From Labia minor (lineage: Eukaryota; Arthropoda; Insecta; Dermaptera; Spongiphoridae): DNA of 64,000 bases. Shown here in pieces: positions 35,330 to 47,740 of this stretch. The translations under genes and the position numbers were made by a program. The notes under the pieces are model-generated. The model saw only the letters and a list, made by a program, of their open reading frames with translations, made no database searches and was not told the origin of the DNA. Each line of letters starts with the position of its first letter. Positions within the stretch are counted from its first letter, which is position 1. The stretch spans positions 40,603,851 to 40,667,850 of the forward strand of contig OY720350.1 in NCBI GenBank assembly GCA_963082975.1. Reading direction: 5' to 3'.

Positions 35330-38300
35330 AAAAACAACAAATTCTGTATCAAAACATTTTTAATATTGAATATCTTTTTTGCAGCTTAAATAATTTTAGT
35401 ATATACTATAACAAATATAAATTAACAAATATAAATTTTTAGTTTTTTTGATAGTATGGTATTAGTAGTTATTATTATTGATTATCCTAGTTCTTAGTCG
35501 ACTTTTATAAATTGTCAGAAAAATACAAAACTTGAGGACAATATTTGTAAATTATTGTTCATATTAACATTTCCATGATTGGAGATATTCAAAGTCAATC
35601 TATAATTGAAATTTACCGTGAAGAGAAAGCATAGCTTTTGAATGTAATGCATCACCTTAGATTATATGAAAGTCTTATTCATAGGTTGCTCACTAATTAT
35701 ACAAAGAATATATATGGTTTGTAGTTAATGATAAAAAAAAAAATTGAAAGCTCAAAAACAAAATAAATGGCCCAATTTTTTTAAATAGAGTGTGGTAAGA
35801 TATTTTTGTGATAATTTTTTCATGCTCAATATTATTCTGAAATTTTTATTTTACTGTTTTGAAATATTATATTTTTGTTTTAATTTTTATAAATAGAATT
35901 TATATAAAAATAATTTTAAAAAATTTACATATATATATCAAATCCATAAAATCCCAACTGTTGTTTAATTCAGCTAATATAATTATATACTTTTTTTTTA
36001 ATTTTAATGATTCAAAAACTATTTCAGATTTTAATGTAAAAATAAAAAAAATAAAATAAAATACACCCTAAGCTATTTGTTAAAAACTAAATACAAATTC
36101 TAGTTTTTGTAAACAATTTTATAAATTTAATTTTTTTGAAATTGATGTTATCTCTAATTGATTTTTTTTTTTTTGATTTTTAAATTATATTTTTGTTCAG
36201 TTTCCAATGTAGAATATAAATAATCATATTTCAAAAAAAAAAAAACAACTAGCAATTGATTCAAAATATGATACTATTTTGTTAAATATTTTTCAAAATT
36301 AAATAAATTTATATTTCATTTATTAATAAAAAATAAATTAATTTCATTTCCTATTTTATCTAGATTACATAATTTTCATTGTGAAAATTTCTATTATGTT
36401 TATTAAAACCTATACAAAAATTTATTATACATATATTAAAATACTGTAAAATATTATTATTTTTTAGATGAGACGTTTTCATTTCAAATTCTATAAAAAA
36501 AAATCATTAATCTTGAATATTAATTCTAGCAATTTGAATAGCAAAATGAAATAAAAAAATAATTTGGAAACTATCAAAAATATTTTTTATTTAAATAGTA
36601 ATTTATTGATAATTTTAATAAAAAAATTAATTTTCATATTTTCATTAATAATTATATTTTCATAAAGTTATGGTTAAATTATTGATCAAATTTTAGAAAA
36701 TTATTTTAATCTTGGTTATAAATTTTGATTATGGATCAATGATATTATTAATTAATATGATATTATAAGCTATTTTAGAAAAATAAAAATACTAAATTAT
36801 TATATTATTAATATCGATAGAAAACAGATAAAAATATTATATTAAACATACTTTATGTTTTTTTATATTATTTAAATGAAAATATCTCATCCAAAAATAA
36901 TTTCTAATTAAGGATTGGATAAAAATTACTTTTTTTCTAATTAATACTTATAATCAATGAAGCATTAAATTAAAAATTCATTTATAAATTGAAAATCAAT
37001 CAACTGTATAAAAAAAATAAATAAAAATAAAATAAAAAAAATTATGAAAATATTTGTAATGTGTTTATATATATATATATATATATATAATAGCTAATCC
37101 ATTTATTTTGTTATATTCATTTCTATGTAGTTTAGCAAATCAAGTTGTACATATATATATTATACTAAAAGCTAATAAAAAGGATTGGCCAGCTACCCCT
37201 CCCTTTGTCTTTTGTAAATACATACTATATGATTCAATTTATTATTAATATTAAATAAAAAAAAATGCATTATAGAGTTATATAATTATAAATATACATA
37301 TAAATATATACATATTAAAAAAACAACATGCTAAATTATATATTGATGTTTTAATTTTAAAAACCGTTCAAATTACTGATTGATCCACTCTTAAATCCTA
37401 TTCCTAAATTCTATCATTTTTTTTATATTTCTATTATTTATATAGTATTAAAAATAAATTAAATTTTATAAATTATGAAGTAAAAATATTAATTTATTAT
37501 AAATATTTTTTAATTTAAAATCATATGTAATTTTTTATAAAGAGAAAAAACAATTATACTCATATACTTCTTTGTGTTTCCTTTTACAAAATACCTAGAG
37601 TTCATTTTTTTGAATTTTTTTTAAATAAAATAATTTTTTAGTTGATACGATTTAAAAAAAATAAGATTTTTGAAAAATTAAATATTTTATTTGAGTATTC
37701 CAGATCTGTTGGGGCCGTTTCATGTTTTTATGAAACATGTGTTTCAAGGTTTGAATATAACAAATTTTTATTTTAAATAATACAACTTTTCAAGAGTTTT
37801 ATTCACAAAAATGTGATAAATAATTATAATATACCGATAAATGAAAATTTTTAAATAGACATAAAAAACTGAAAATTTAAATAAATAAAATAAAATTGAA
37901 AAATAATTTACAATCATAATATAGAATTTTAATTTTACTCAATTAAAATTCATAAAAATATTAATATAAATGTAGAAAACAAGAAGGAAGTTTAATATAG
38001 TATATCCATCACGCAATGCTCTCTCTAAACACATAACAAACTCCAATCTGTTAAGGTATAAATTGAAAAAAAAAATAAATACATATCACATGCAAGCGTC
38101 TGCTTTGATTAATCTTTTTCAACTAAAATTTAATCAATTTTTTTATTATGATTATTATAATAGAAACCGATTGAAATTCTAACTTTAAAATTTATTTAAA
38201 ATTAAATTAAATTAATTAAAAAGATCTATTATTCTATTATTTTTTATATTCATAAAATATCTTAAGAAATATTTAAAGATATTAATGATTTTAAAAAAAT

Positions 38301-38652
38301 AGCTATTAGATTCATAGGTTTGGGGATGCTTTTCCCTCTAACGTTTAAATAAAAAAGGATTACAAATTTTTTGTTTTTTATTAAAAAAAAAAAAAAAAAA
38401 TAGTTTATTACTTTCAATTGAATGGTTACATTACATAGTATAACTTTTCATATTAATATATATATTAATAACATATTATATAATTAAATTAAATTTACTA
38501 AAATTCGATTGCTAGGACGTGTGTGCATTGGTTATACTAATTATTAAATTTATTTATTTTTTTATTATTTTTTATATTATATTAACAATATTAGTTATAG
38601 AAAATAATAAATTAATTTTTTTCCTTTTTTCTTTTTCTTTCATAACTAACAA

Positions 38653-38705
<53 letters not shown>

Positions 38706-39770
38706 TTAATTTATATTTCTATTGGCCAGCCTCCAAATGGATGAGTTGGGTGAGGTCTAGTGAAGACCCCCCGAACCCCCTGATTTGAGATATCAAAGAA
38801 AAAAAAGAAGAATATCATACATTTAAATAGTCCAGAAAATATCTTGATCGGAATATTCCTTATTTTCTCTGAAGCCTGAATCCCATTTCTTAATTATTTA
38901 ACATGTAGATAAGGAAAAAAAAGTTATTAAACTAAAAACGAAAAACTAAAAACTAAAAAACTTCATTCAGGTGTAATTCTTCTTGTAGTAGAATAAATCC
39001 TAATGAATAAAGATTCGAAAAAACTTTTCACACTTGATATATTAGCAGATGACATTTTTTAAAAGAATGATAAATTAGGTTAAATAATTAAAAGAAAAAC
39101 ATATTTTAGTAGTCAATATTCAGTTATATTTCTTTAAGGATATCAAATTCAAAATTATTAATATTACTGATATTTCATAATTTTATAATATTATTTTGAT
39201 ACGTTAATAAAATTGTAAGTATAATTTGTAATATTAACATTTATTCATATCATTATTGAATTAAATAGTTTTTTTTTTATATTTGAATCCATATATATAT
39301 ATATATTTAGTATACCTATATTAAAATAAAATTAAAAATCTTATCTATATTAATGGAAATGATTTGAAATAATTTACAAATAATAAGTATTTAATTATTT
39401 ATTTATTTGGCCAAAATATTTTTTTTTTTAAACGATAAACTTAATTTCTTGGAAATATTATAAAATATAAATAAAAAAATAATATATTTTTTAGTTAACT
39501 TTTAAAAGTGAATAGGACAACACATATGTGAGTTATGGGAAGTAATTCCGAGCTATATTTTATTATTTTTAATTATTTATTAATAATAATTATAATTTAT
39601 CAAATCTTAAATGTAATTTATTTTTTATATGTTAAATCTTTTTTTTTTATTTATTTCTAACTGCTATCAATATCAAAAATTTGATTATTTTTTTTATATT
39701 AAAAATCTTATCTTTAAAATTTTAATTTTAATAAGTCATTAATATTTGTTTACACTACAACCAATGAGAT
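35330..39770. other. Gene-free, extremely AT-rich stretch
   Basis: About 4.4 kb of sequence at roughly 15-20% GC with A/T runs and (AT)n at 37066-37090 and 38657-38699. All frames are short and low complexity. A small GC-richer patch at 38725-38800 (GGTCTAGTGAAGACCCCCCG) is unexplained. Confidence 0.55.
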
Positions 39771-39771
39771 A

Positions 39772-40221
39772 CAAGGGTGGTCTGAAAAGTTTCCGACCTG
39801 AACAAGAAAAACGATGTTTTTCAATTTTTTATTTGTTTTATTTTTCAAAATTCAAGATAATTGAGACCTGTACGATGTCAGCTGAACGTGTGCAAAACCA
39901 TTTGAATATGGAAAGCTGTGTGCAACGTGGGTGCCGCATTTCCTAACGTTAAACCAAAAATTGCTTCGAAAAACCATTTCTAACGACAATTTGGCGTAAT
40001 CCAAACGAATTTTTTCGTCGATTCATAACTGTTGATGAGACTTAAATTAAATTAAATCAAATTTAATTAATTAATTAAATAATTTATTAATTAATTAAAT
40101 TAATTAGAACACCGTTATGAGAAATGTATCAGTGTTGATGGAGATTATGTTGAAAAATATAAAAAAAATTGAAAAACATCGTTTTTCTTGGTCAGGTCGG
40201 AAACCTTTCAGACCACCCTCG
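39772..40221 (+). mobile_element. Mariner-derived miniature element, copy B
   Basis: Ends CAAGGGTGGTCTGAAAAG and the inverted CTTTCAGACCACCCTCG are bordered by TA. The plus strand encodes IETCTMSAERVQNHLNMESC and later RRFITVDET, both mariner transposase scraps. An ATTTAATTAATTAATTAAAT-type AT tract (40035-40105) replaces the deleted middle, as in copies A, C, D and E. Confidence 0.82.
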
Positions 40222-41752
40222 TATTTATACTCATAAGAAAAAAATATAAACATTTTAATACTCTTTAACCAAGATATAGGATATATATTAAATTTACATA
40301 TATATATATATATATATAAATGAAATTTGTGAAATTTATATATGAAATTTAAATTGATAATTTGCAATGTCACTTAGTACATAATTTATAATAATTTCTC
40401 AATCACCATTAAAAACATTATAAATGTAAAAAAAAAATATTTATTAAATTAATCTTTTTGTTATAACTTGTATTTTGATAAATATATTATAAACAAAAAA
40501 TAATTTAAATACAAAAAACAACGACTACCTACTTTTCTAAACGGATTACAAAATTGAGTCTTTTCTATCACTAATCTATAATTTGATCTTGATTTTAGAT
40601 TTTTTTTTTTGTTCTATCCAATTAAACGGCTCTGTTTCGCTTTATTATGCATGATTTTCTCTCTCGATGGATACACTTCATGGAAGAAGAGTTTTTTAAT
40701 GTTAAAAAAAAAAAAAAAACAAAGTGTGGAGGATGATATCGAGATGCTCTTTCTCCTCTTCATGATGATGTATCCGAACGTTAGCGTGCATAATAGATAT
40801 TTTACTCACTTTTTTTTTCAATCTTTCTATCGCCTTCTTTTTAAGTGTAAGGGAGAAAACTTTTAACAACTGTGTAACGCGCACTGATCAAAAAGAATTA
40901 AAAAAAAAAAATGTAAAGAAAAAGAAACAGTAACAAGTTCTGTTTTGGTTTTTTTTTTTTCACTTAAAAACTGAAGTTCGGTCAAGTTCAAAAAACACTT
41001 CGGGTGACTGAATTGGAAATTTATTGCTTAGGTTATATTCAAGATCAAGTCTAGGTAGAATAAATTTTAATAAAACACTCTTCTAGTTAATTAAATGGGT
41101 GAGTATTTCTCTTTTTTTTTTATTATTTAATCCATTTGAAGAACAAGTATTTTATATTACCATTGCTAAACTCATAATTAGGTAATTCATTTGAATTAAT
41201 CATGTTTTTTTTTCATCCTTCTGTTCATTTTCTTTTAAATTAGAGGGAGTGATAACAAAAGAAGTACTGAATAATACAAATCCTTTAATTTGTACAATTT
41301 TCATTAGCTTTGTTCAAAATGGTCAATTTCTCATAAAATATAGAGAAAATGAATAAATAATAATAATAATAATAGATAATAGATAATAATAATAATAATA
41401 AAATATATGCTAATGAATATTTATTATTCAACTTCATTCTATTAACATCTCATCATATCAATCAAATAAAAAAAAAGAATGTTTTTTTCTCATTCTTGGG
41501 ATCAATAATGAAGTGAATAGTATATTTAAAGATAATTAAACTTTATAATAACAAAAAAAAAAACTTAATTTACTTGATTAATGGAAAAATTGCAGTTTTT
41601 ATAAAAAAAAGTATCTATTGTATTAAAGTTACAAGACTCTTCCTAATTATTTTTTTAATTTTTGTATCTGGATATAAAACTCATGGAAATAACAAAGGAG
41701 TATAAATAATTTTTAAATTATGGAAATATACCACGTGACTATTTAATAAATA
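40222..41752. other. AT-rich spacer between mariner copies B and C
   Basis: No gene recognised. The 40600-40880 part is slightly GC-richer (GGCTCTGTTTCGC, TTATGCATGA). The opposed frames at 40609-40866 (+) and 40702-40884 (-) are mutual shadows through an A-run and show no domain. Confidence 0.45.
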
Positions 41753-42231
41753 CGAGGGTGGTCTGAAAAGTTTCCGTCCTGACCAAGAAAAACGATGTTT
41801 TTCAATTTTTTTTTGTTTTATTTTTCAAAATTCAGATAGCTGAGTACTGTACGATGTCAGCTGAACGTGTGCGAAATATTTTGCAAAACCATTTGATTAT
41901 GGAAAGCTATGTGCAATGTGGGTGCCGCATTTCCTAACGTTAGACCAAAAATTGCTTCAAAAAACCATTTCTAACGACAATTTGGCGCTGTAGGCGTAAT
42001 CCAAACGAATTTTTGCGTCGATTCATAACTGGTGATGAGACTTAAATTAAATTAAATCAAATTTAATTAATTAATTAATTAAATAAATAATTAATTAAAT
42101 TAATTAGAACACCGTTATGAGAAATGTATCAGTGTTGATGGAGATTATGTTGAAAATATAGCAAAAAAAAAAAAAAATTAAAAAAACATCGTTTTTCTTA
42201 GTCAGGTTGGAAACTTTTCATCCCACCCTCG
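41753..42231 (+). mobile_element. Mariner-derived miniature element, copy C
   Basis: It begins CGAGGGTGGTCTGAAAAG after TA and ends CACCCTCG before TA. It is the most complete copy of the family, retaining the SAERVRNILQNHL segment that copy B lacks and LRRFITGDET. Same orientation as B. Confidence 0.85.
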
Positions 42232-42341
42232 TAGAAGACCCGCCTGATAATAACCTAGTTAAATAATTATAAATATGATGTATGAAAGAAAATATGGTTG
42301 CATATGGTTTAAGCGACTTTTTTAATTGAATTTATAAAAAA

Positions 42342-42940
42342 TCTGGAGTTTCTTCTCTCGACTCTAACAAATTTGAATTGGATAATCAAGCTATTTTCTA
42401 TATTTGAAAATTAATTAATATTTGATTCTATCCGATCATAGAATTGAAGGTTTTTAATATAATTTTCACTGATAACATTTTATTGAAATAAGAAGGTAAT
42501 CAAATAATATCATCATTGTTTTGATTTTTTTCGACGTAAATAAAACCTTTACTTTCATTTTTTAGTAAAGATTTAAAAAATTAATTTCGGTACTTTCAGC
42601 GATTCAATCAAGCTGAAATTCTATATGTAGCAGTTTTATACAATTATTAATCATGTGACAAATTATCAAACATATATCTTTATTTTTATGGTCAGTTTAG
42701 AGGAAAAAAATGAAAACGTGATAAGTAATGACCCTCTTCCGAATGAGCTACATTTCTCAAATGTTGATAGAAAACTACAAATTTTGAATAATGTCCGTGT
42801 ACCAAATTTCATTATGCTAGCTCAAACCATTTTTGCGTAATCTTGTCTATACACACATTTTTTTCAACCTTAGTGAAGAGGCTTTCAAAACGAGTAAAAA
42901 TATCAAAATTTCGACATCGAATATTTTCGTGACATAGTCA
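42342..42940 (-). mobile_element. HINE-like element R2, copy 3 (diverged)
   Basis: Minus orientation. The 3' hairpin region is degraded (CTGGAGTTTCTTCTCTCGAC). Internal landmarks AGCAGTTTTATACAATTATT, AATGACCCTCTTCCG and AGCTCAAACCATTTTTGCGT are present. The microsatellite is reduced to ACACACA. The plus frame at 42655-42840 is repeat read-through. Confidence 0.65.
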
Positions 42941-43177
42941 AAATCAATTTACAAATAAATTTTATGGAATATTTTATTAATTATATATAATTCAACGATT
43001 TTTTCATATTGAAAAATGTTTCTATTGAAAAAAAAAATAATTATTTAAATTTATTTTTATCAAATAATTTTTTTTAATCAATTTCTATTCTTCCCTAGTT
43101 GCCCAATATTATGATCTTTATTTACATTGAATATAAATATTTTTAAATTATTAATACAATATATATATATATATATC

Positions 43178-43556
43178 CGATGGTGGGATGAAAAGTTTCC
43201 CACCTGGCCAAGAAAAACGATGTTTTTCAATTTTCTTTTTTGCTATATTTTTCAACATAATCTCCATCAACACTGATTCATTTCTCATAACGGTGTTCTA
43301 ATTAATTTAATTAATTTAATTTAATTTAATTTAAGTCTCATCAACATTTATGAATTGCCGTTAGAAATGTTTTTTCGAAGCAATTTTTGGTCTAACGAAA
43401 TACGGCACCCACATTGCACATAGCTTTCCATATTCAAATGGTTTTGTAAAATATTTCGCACACGTTCAGCTGACATCGTAAAGGTCTCAGCTATCTTGAA
43501 TTTTGATAAATAATAAATTTTCTTGGTCAGGTCGGAAATTTTTCAGACCACCCTCG
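43178..43556 (-). mobile_element. Mariner-derived miniature element, copy D
   Basis: The left end is diverged (CGATGGTGGGATGAAAAG); the right end ACCACCCTCG is followed by TA. It is shorter than the other copies because of small internal deletions. It abuts the 43561 element directly. Confidence 0.75.
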
Positions 43557-43560
43557 TAAA

Positions 43561-43790
43561 TGTGCCACTCAGAAGACAAAGCGATTAACTCCACATATAA
43601 ACAAATTGAGAAAATGAAGCTCAAAGTACACAAAGGGAAATTCAGGGTTATTGATTACAAAAAAATGTATATTGCATTGCAATGTTAAGATTATCAAGCT
43701 CATTATTCACTTCATATGTTGCAGATTACATTACATCACAAGCAAAATTTTAAAAATTAGAGTTAATCGGTTTGGCTTCTGAGTGGCACA
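43561..43790. mobile_element. Short TIR element (TGTGCCACTCAGAAG ends)
   Basis: TGTGCCACTCAGAAG at the left is exactly inverted as CTTCTGAGTGGCACA at the right. Similarity extends to about 31 bp (AGCGATTAACTC with GAGTTAATCGGTT). It is 230 bp, with no coding capacity and an unassigned superfamily. The flanks (GTAAA and TATCA) show no clear duplication, perhaps because copy D inserted at its edge. Confidence 0.7.
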
Positions 43791-44617
43791 TATCATATAT
43801 ATATTTATAACTTTAATCTATGCATGATTTTATTATTTATAAATACATTTAATTATTTTTATTATTATTTTTAAAATTTAACCTTAAATTATTTTTTTAC
43901 TTTTATTTTAGATTAATTTATCGAAAAATAAATTCCTGATACATTATCATTTCATATTATTATTAAATTCAAATGATAATTCATTAAGAATTAATTATGT
44001 TCATAATAAAACTAATCAATCTGTTTATTCTTGTTTTTTTTTGTTGATTTGTTTACGTAGAAACAGTATTTTTTTTTTCCTTTTACCAGGATGACAAATT
44101 ATTGATGCAATATTGACCAAGCAATGACCATGAATTCGGATAAAAATACTCTTCTTTTTTTCCTCCCCCTCTCTTTTGGATCTCGCTTCATTTCAACTTT
44201 TCTAAGAATTTAAAAAAAAAAAATAGAATAAAAATGAAAATAAAAATCCTTCGTAGAGGTATTTTAATCAACATTGGAAGTAAATAAAACGAAAAAAAAT
44301 TTACTTTCCCTAAATCGATGTTGAAAACTATTGTCACTTGTTTTTTCATTTAATTTATGGTTTTTCTATATATTTATATATCTTTCTAACATAGTTACAT
44401 ATAAAATTACCATTAAAATTAAAAATATAAAAATAAAATAATCTATTCTTTACAAAAAAAAAAAATGACAATTTTTAATTATTTTTTTCTTAATTAAATT
44501 TATTCTTATTAATGTTTTCATTTTTTTTAAATCTAACTTACTTAATAATAATTTTTATTACCGTTGCATTTGACTGGGACTATTGTTTATAATTTATTTT
44601 ATTAACCCCCAATTTTT

Positions 44618-45507
44618 ACTATCCCGCCAGAGAAATTTTGGATGTTGATGTTTTTATACGTTTTGAAGGTTCTTGAATCATTTTCACTAAGGTTGAGAAA
44701 AATGTCTGTGTGTATGTGTATGTGTGTGTCGTGTGTGTGTGTGGTTGTGGTGTGTGTGTGTGTGTGTGTAACCAAGATTACGCAAAAACGGTTTGAGCTA
44801 GAATGTTGAAATTTGGTACATGGGCATTATTCAAAATTCGTAGTTTTCTATCAACTTTTGAGTAATGTAGCTCAACTGGAAGAGGGTAATTACCTACAAC
44901 GTTTTGATTTTTTTTCTTCTTCTTCTTCGTTGTCGATAACTTCCTAGCGGAAGTGTCGTGGCCCTAATAACTCCACAGGAGTCATAGGGTGTTCATGGGA
45001 AAATTTGACCGAAGTGGTTTCCCCTTGCCTTCTTCGGTGGGGCAGCCGATGTTAAATTGAATTAGATTTTTATATTTATTAATTTATTAATTAAATAAAT
45101 ATATAATCTTGAGTTCTATGCTGGGATTCGAACTCAGGCTTCCTGTGTAGAAGTCTAGTACTCTACCCACTCAGCCATGCTGCCCCTTTTTCTTCTAAAT
45201 GACCGTAAAAATAAAGATATATGTTTGATAATTTTTCACATGATTAAAAATTGTATAAAACTGCTATATATAGAATTTCAGCTTGATTGAATCGTTGAAA
45301 GTACTAGAATTAATGTTTTAACACTGCAAATCTTACGCGCCAACGCGTGACGTGGTGCCATCAACAGAGCCAAACATGCGCTGGTTTTATAAATATTATT
45401 TATTAATTTTAATTTATAATTTATAAATAATTTAATTTAATTTAAATTAATATATGTTATTTAATCCAATTTAAATTTGCGAGTTAGTCGAGTGGAGACA
45501 CTCCAGA
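44618..45507 (+). mobile_element. HINE-like element R2, copy 4, split by a SINE
   Basis: It starts ACTATCCCGCCAGAGA and ends GAGTGGAGACACTCCAG. A long impure GT microsatellite lies at 44705-44769. The element is interrupted at 44921-45186 by a SINE with a 10-bp target duplication. Without it the element is about 614 bp, like the other copies. Confidence 0.75.
44921..45186 (-). mobile_element. tRNA-derived SINE with target-site duplication
   Basis: On the minus strand the head reads GGGGCAGCATGGCTGAGTGG (A box) and then GAGTTCGAATCCCAG (B box). It is followed by an AT-rich link, AATTCAATTTAACATCGGCT, a unique body and a (GAA)n tail. A perfect 10-bp duplication TTTTTCTTCT flanks it (44911-44920 and 45187-45196). 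Such duplications mark LINE-dependent retrotransposition. The head resembles a tRNA but is part of the SINE, so it is not called as a tRNA gene. Confidence 0.88.
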
Positions 45508-45811
45508 TTTTTGAAATATATTAATAATAATAATTTGTAGTTAGATCAGTAGCTTGGTAAAATGTTTATTATATCTGTTTTATAAAATTAATAAATCAGT
45601 CATCTAAATTAATTTCCCTAGCACTTAATGTGTTTACTCAATAAAAAAAGCTTAACATTGAGTTTTGGATGATTAGGATGAAGACCTATTTTTTATTAAT
45701 TCTCTACAACAAATACTCTATTAATGATAATCCAATTTAATTACAAAGACTCTTAATTATATATAAGTCTCAAAAGGTCGAAAAATTATTTTCAGTCATT
45801 TGCATCTTAAC

Positions 45812-46010
45812 ACACTATGAGCGGGGCGGGTATTTGTACCCGTTGCGGGGACTGCCACTTATAAGCGGGGCGGGTATTTATACCCGTTGCCACTTATATG
45901 AGGGATATATATTAGTTATCGTTTAAAATAAGTAATTTTAAGTGACACAAGGGAAAATATATATTATATAAGTGGCAACGGGTATTTATACCCGTTGCCA
46001 CTTATAGTGT
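45812..46010. mobile_element. GC-rich palindromic element flanked by TTAA, copy 1
   Basis: The left end CACACTATGAGCGGGGCGGG and the right end ...CCACTTATAGTGT lie directly inside TTAA (45808-45811 and 46011-46014). It contains repeated ACCCGTTGCCACTTATA units in both orientations. TTAA targets are diagnostic of piggyBac, though TTAA is common in this AT-rich DNA. The central part (TTATCGTTTAAAATAAGTAA) matches 62322-62551 in inverse order. Confidence 0.65.
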
Positions 46011-46555
46011 TTAAGATGCAAATTTTTTATTTTATAAAATTATTTTAAATCATAAAGCACATACAATAATGTATATACAAAAAATTATGAATTAAGTTTA
46101 ATTATTTATTTGTTTTTTTTCTCTATGTTTAAATTTTGAAAACAAAAATCGTTTTTTAATTTGGCTCCCATTCTTTTTAAAAAAAATAATAATACATTGA
46201 TGCTATATATTCCTTATATTTGCTTTCATTTATTCTAAATAAAAATAAAATATAGGTAATAGATGATTGTTAATTAAAACCATATGGACATAAACAGATG
46301 TTGGATTAACTCAGGCAAAATAATAAATATAAGCAATCTATCGAACAATAACAATAAAATTTTATTAATTTGCATAAATTACCATTAAGTATTAAATATT
46401 TCCAATAAAAGAACGAAGAATATCTTCATTCAAAATTATTATTCTTAAATTAATCTCGACAGATCTTTATAATTTCCTACCGGTGCCTTATCAGTTCAGA
46501 ATATGAAAATGCTTATTATGGTTTAATTTAATAAGTTTTCTTTTGTAACATACTA

Positions 46556-47740
46556 TCTATAATAATAAAAGCAAGTGTAATGTGTCTGTTTGTCTGTCTG
46601 ACCGAGCTCTCCAGGCAAATCTATCGCACGCAGGGACATGGAATTTTTTACACGGAAGCACAAAGGGGCTGGCCACCAGACCTCGAAGCCCGATTTTCGA
46701 TTTTTTAATTAGAAAAATTTTAAAAAAATTATAAAGAATATTAATTAAAAATAGTTTAGTTACCATACTAGATCATAGAGGCGCTGGTGGCGATAATTTG
46801 GCGGTAATTTAAATTCTGAGCAATGTGCAGATAAAATCTTTTTATATATCTATTGATATTTACAATATCTCAATTGATCTTATTGGCCTTTTAAACTTTG
46901 AAAACATTCACATTACGGCTATAATTTAATACTATTAATTTTTAAGATTATGTGAGTAAATTATTTTAATTAAGAAAATTTGATCTCATAATTGGATTTT
47001 CACGTAAGATTTTAATATATAATATATTTTTTAATATTATTTTTATAGTAGTTTAGTGTTAAGCTAATTTTATATTTTATTTTTATTTTGTTTACTCTGA
47101 TTTTTTTAAATAAATTAATAACATTTAAAGTAGCATAAAAAAATTAATCGAGGCAGGAAAATTGATGGGGTTTGAAATTAATAGTGATAAGACAAAATAA
47201 TTAGTATCAGAGAGAATAATATTTGCAAAGAATTTAAATCGAGGTTGCAATCTGGAAATTATTATCAAAGGGGATCAAAATTATTAAATTATTAATTGTA
47301 TTATATGGCTGGGAGGCATGGTCTATAACCCTGGGAGATGAGAGTAGATTCAGAGTATTTGAGAATAGGATTCTTCCCAGCATTTATGGGTCAAAGAAAG
47401 ATGAGGACACCGAGGAATGGCGGAGACTGTATAACAAGGAATTGCATGACCTCTATGCATCTCTAGATATAGTTAGGGTTATAAAAGCGAGAAGGCTGGG
47501 ATCGGCAGGGCACATGGCTAGAATGGGAGAGGAAAAATATATTGGTAGGGAGTTCGATTGGAAAACGTCCGTTTGGAAGACCAATTGTGAACAGAGCGGA
47601 CAATGTAGGAAGGAACGTGAGAGAGATGGGACAGGGTAGGAGTTAAATGGTTATAGCTCAGAATAGGGACACTCGGGGGGTACAGGGGGCGGAGCCCCCG
47701 TCTAGGTGTGGAGAGCGCCGAAGGCGCTCGAAGCAGCTAG
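46556..47740 (+). mobile_element. Helitron-like element H3 with LINE fragment
   Basis: The 5' TCTATAATAATAAAAGCAAG follows A. The 3' end has the perfect hairpin GAGCGCCGAAGGCGCTC (7-bp stem) and then GAAGCAGCTAG with T outside, a textbook Helitron terminus. The GGTACAGGGGGCGGAGCCCC block before it is shared with H1 and H2. The 5' end differs from H1/H2/H4, so it may be a subfamily or a different end joined to the same 3' end. Confidence 0.72.
47140..47640 (+). pseudogene. LINE RT-region fragment inside H3
   Basis: Broken frames encode KLIEAGKLMGFEINSDKTK (the RT thumb-proximal block), LYGWEAWSITLGDESR, FENRILPSIYGSKKDED, then LYASLDIVRVIKARRLGS and AGHMARM. This is the well-known segment between RT and the C terminus of RTE-type LINEs. 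Frameshifts and stops interrupt it. It is the longest copy of this captured segment in the window. Confidence 0.75.

Noticed and set aside
35330..39770. Possible mitochondrial or bacterial insert because of the extreme AT content
   Set aside because: No conserved genes, tRNAs or rRNAs are seen. Composition grades smoothly into the flanks, so it is ordinary AT-rich nuclear DNA.
40609..40884. Opposed 85- and 60-codon frames
   Set aside because: Mutual shadows through a poly-A/T run, with no recognisable domain. Possibly unique non-coding DNA.
45121..45186. Possible tRNA gene on the minus strand
   Set aside because: A and B boxes are present, but the sequence is the head of a SINE with a downstream body, tail and target duplication. 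The acceptor stem does not pair as in a tRNA.
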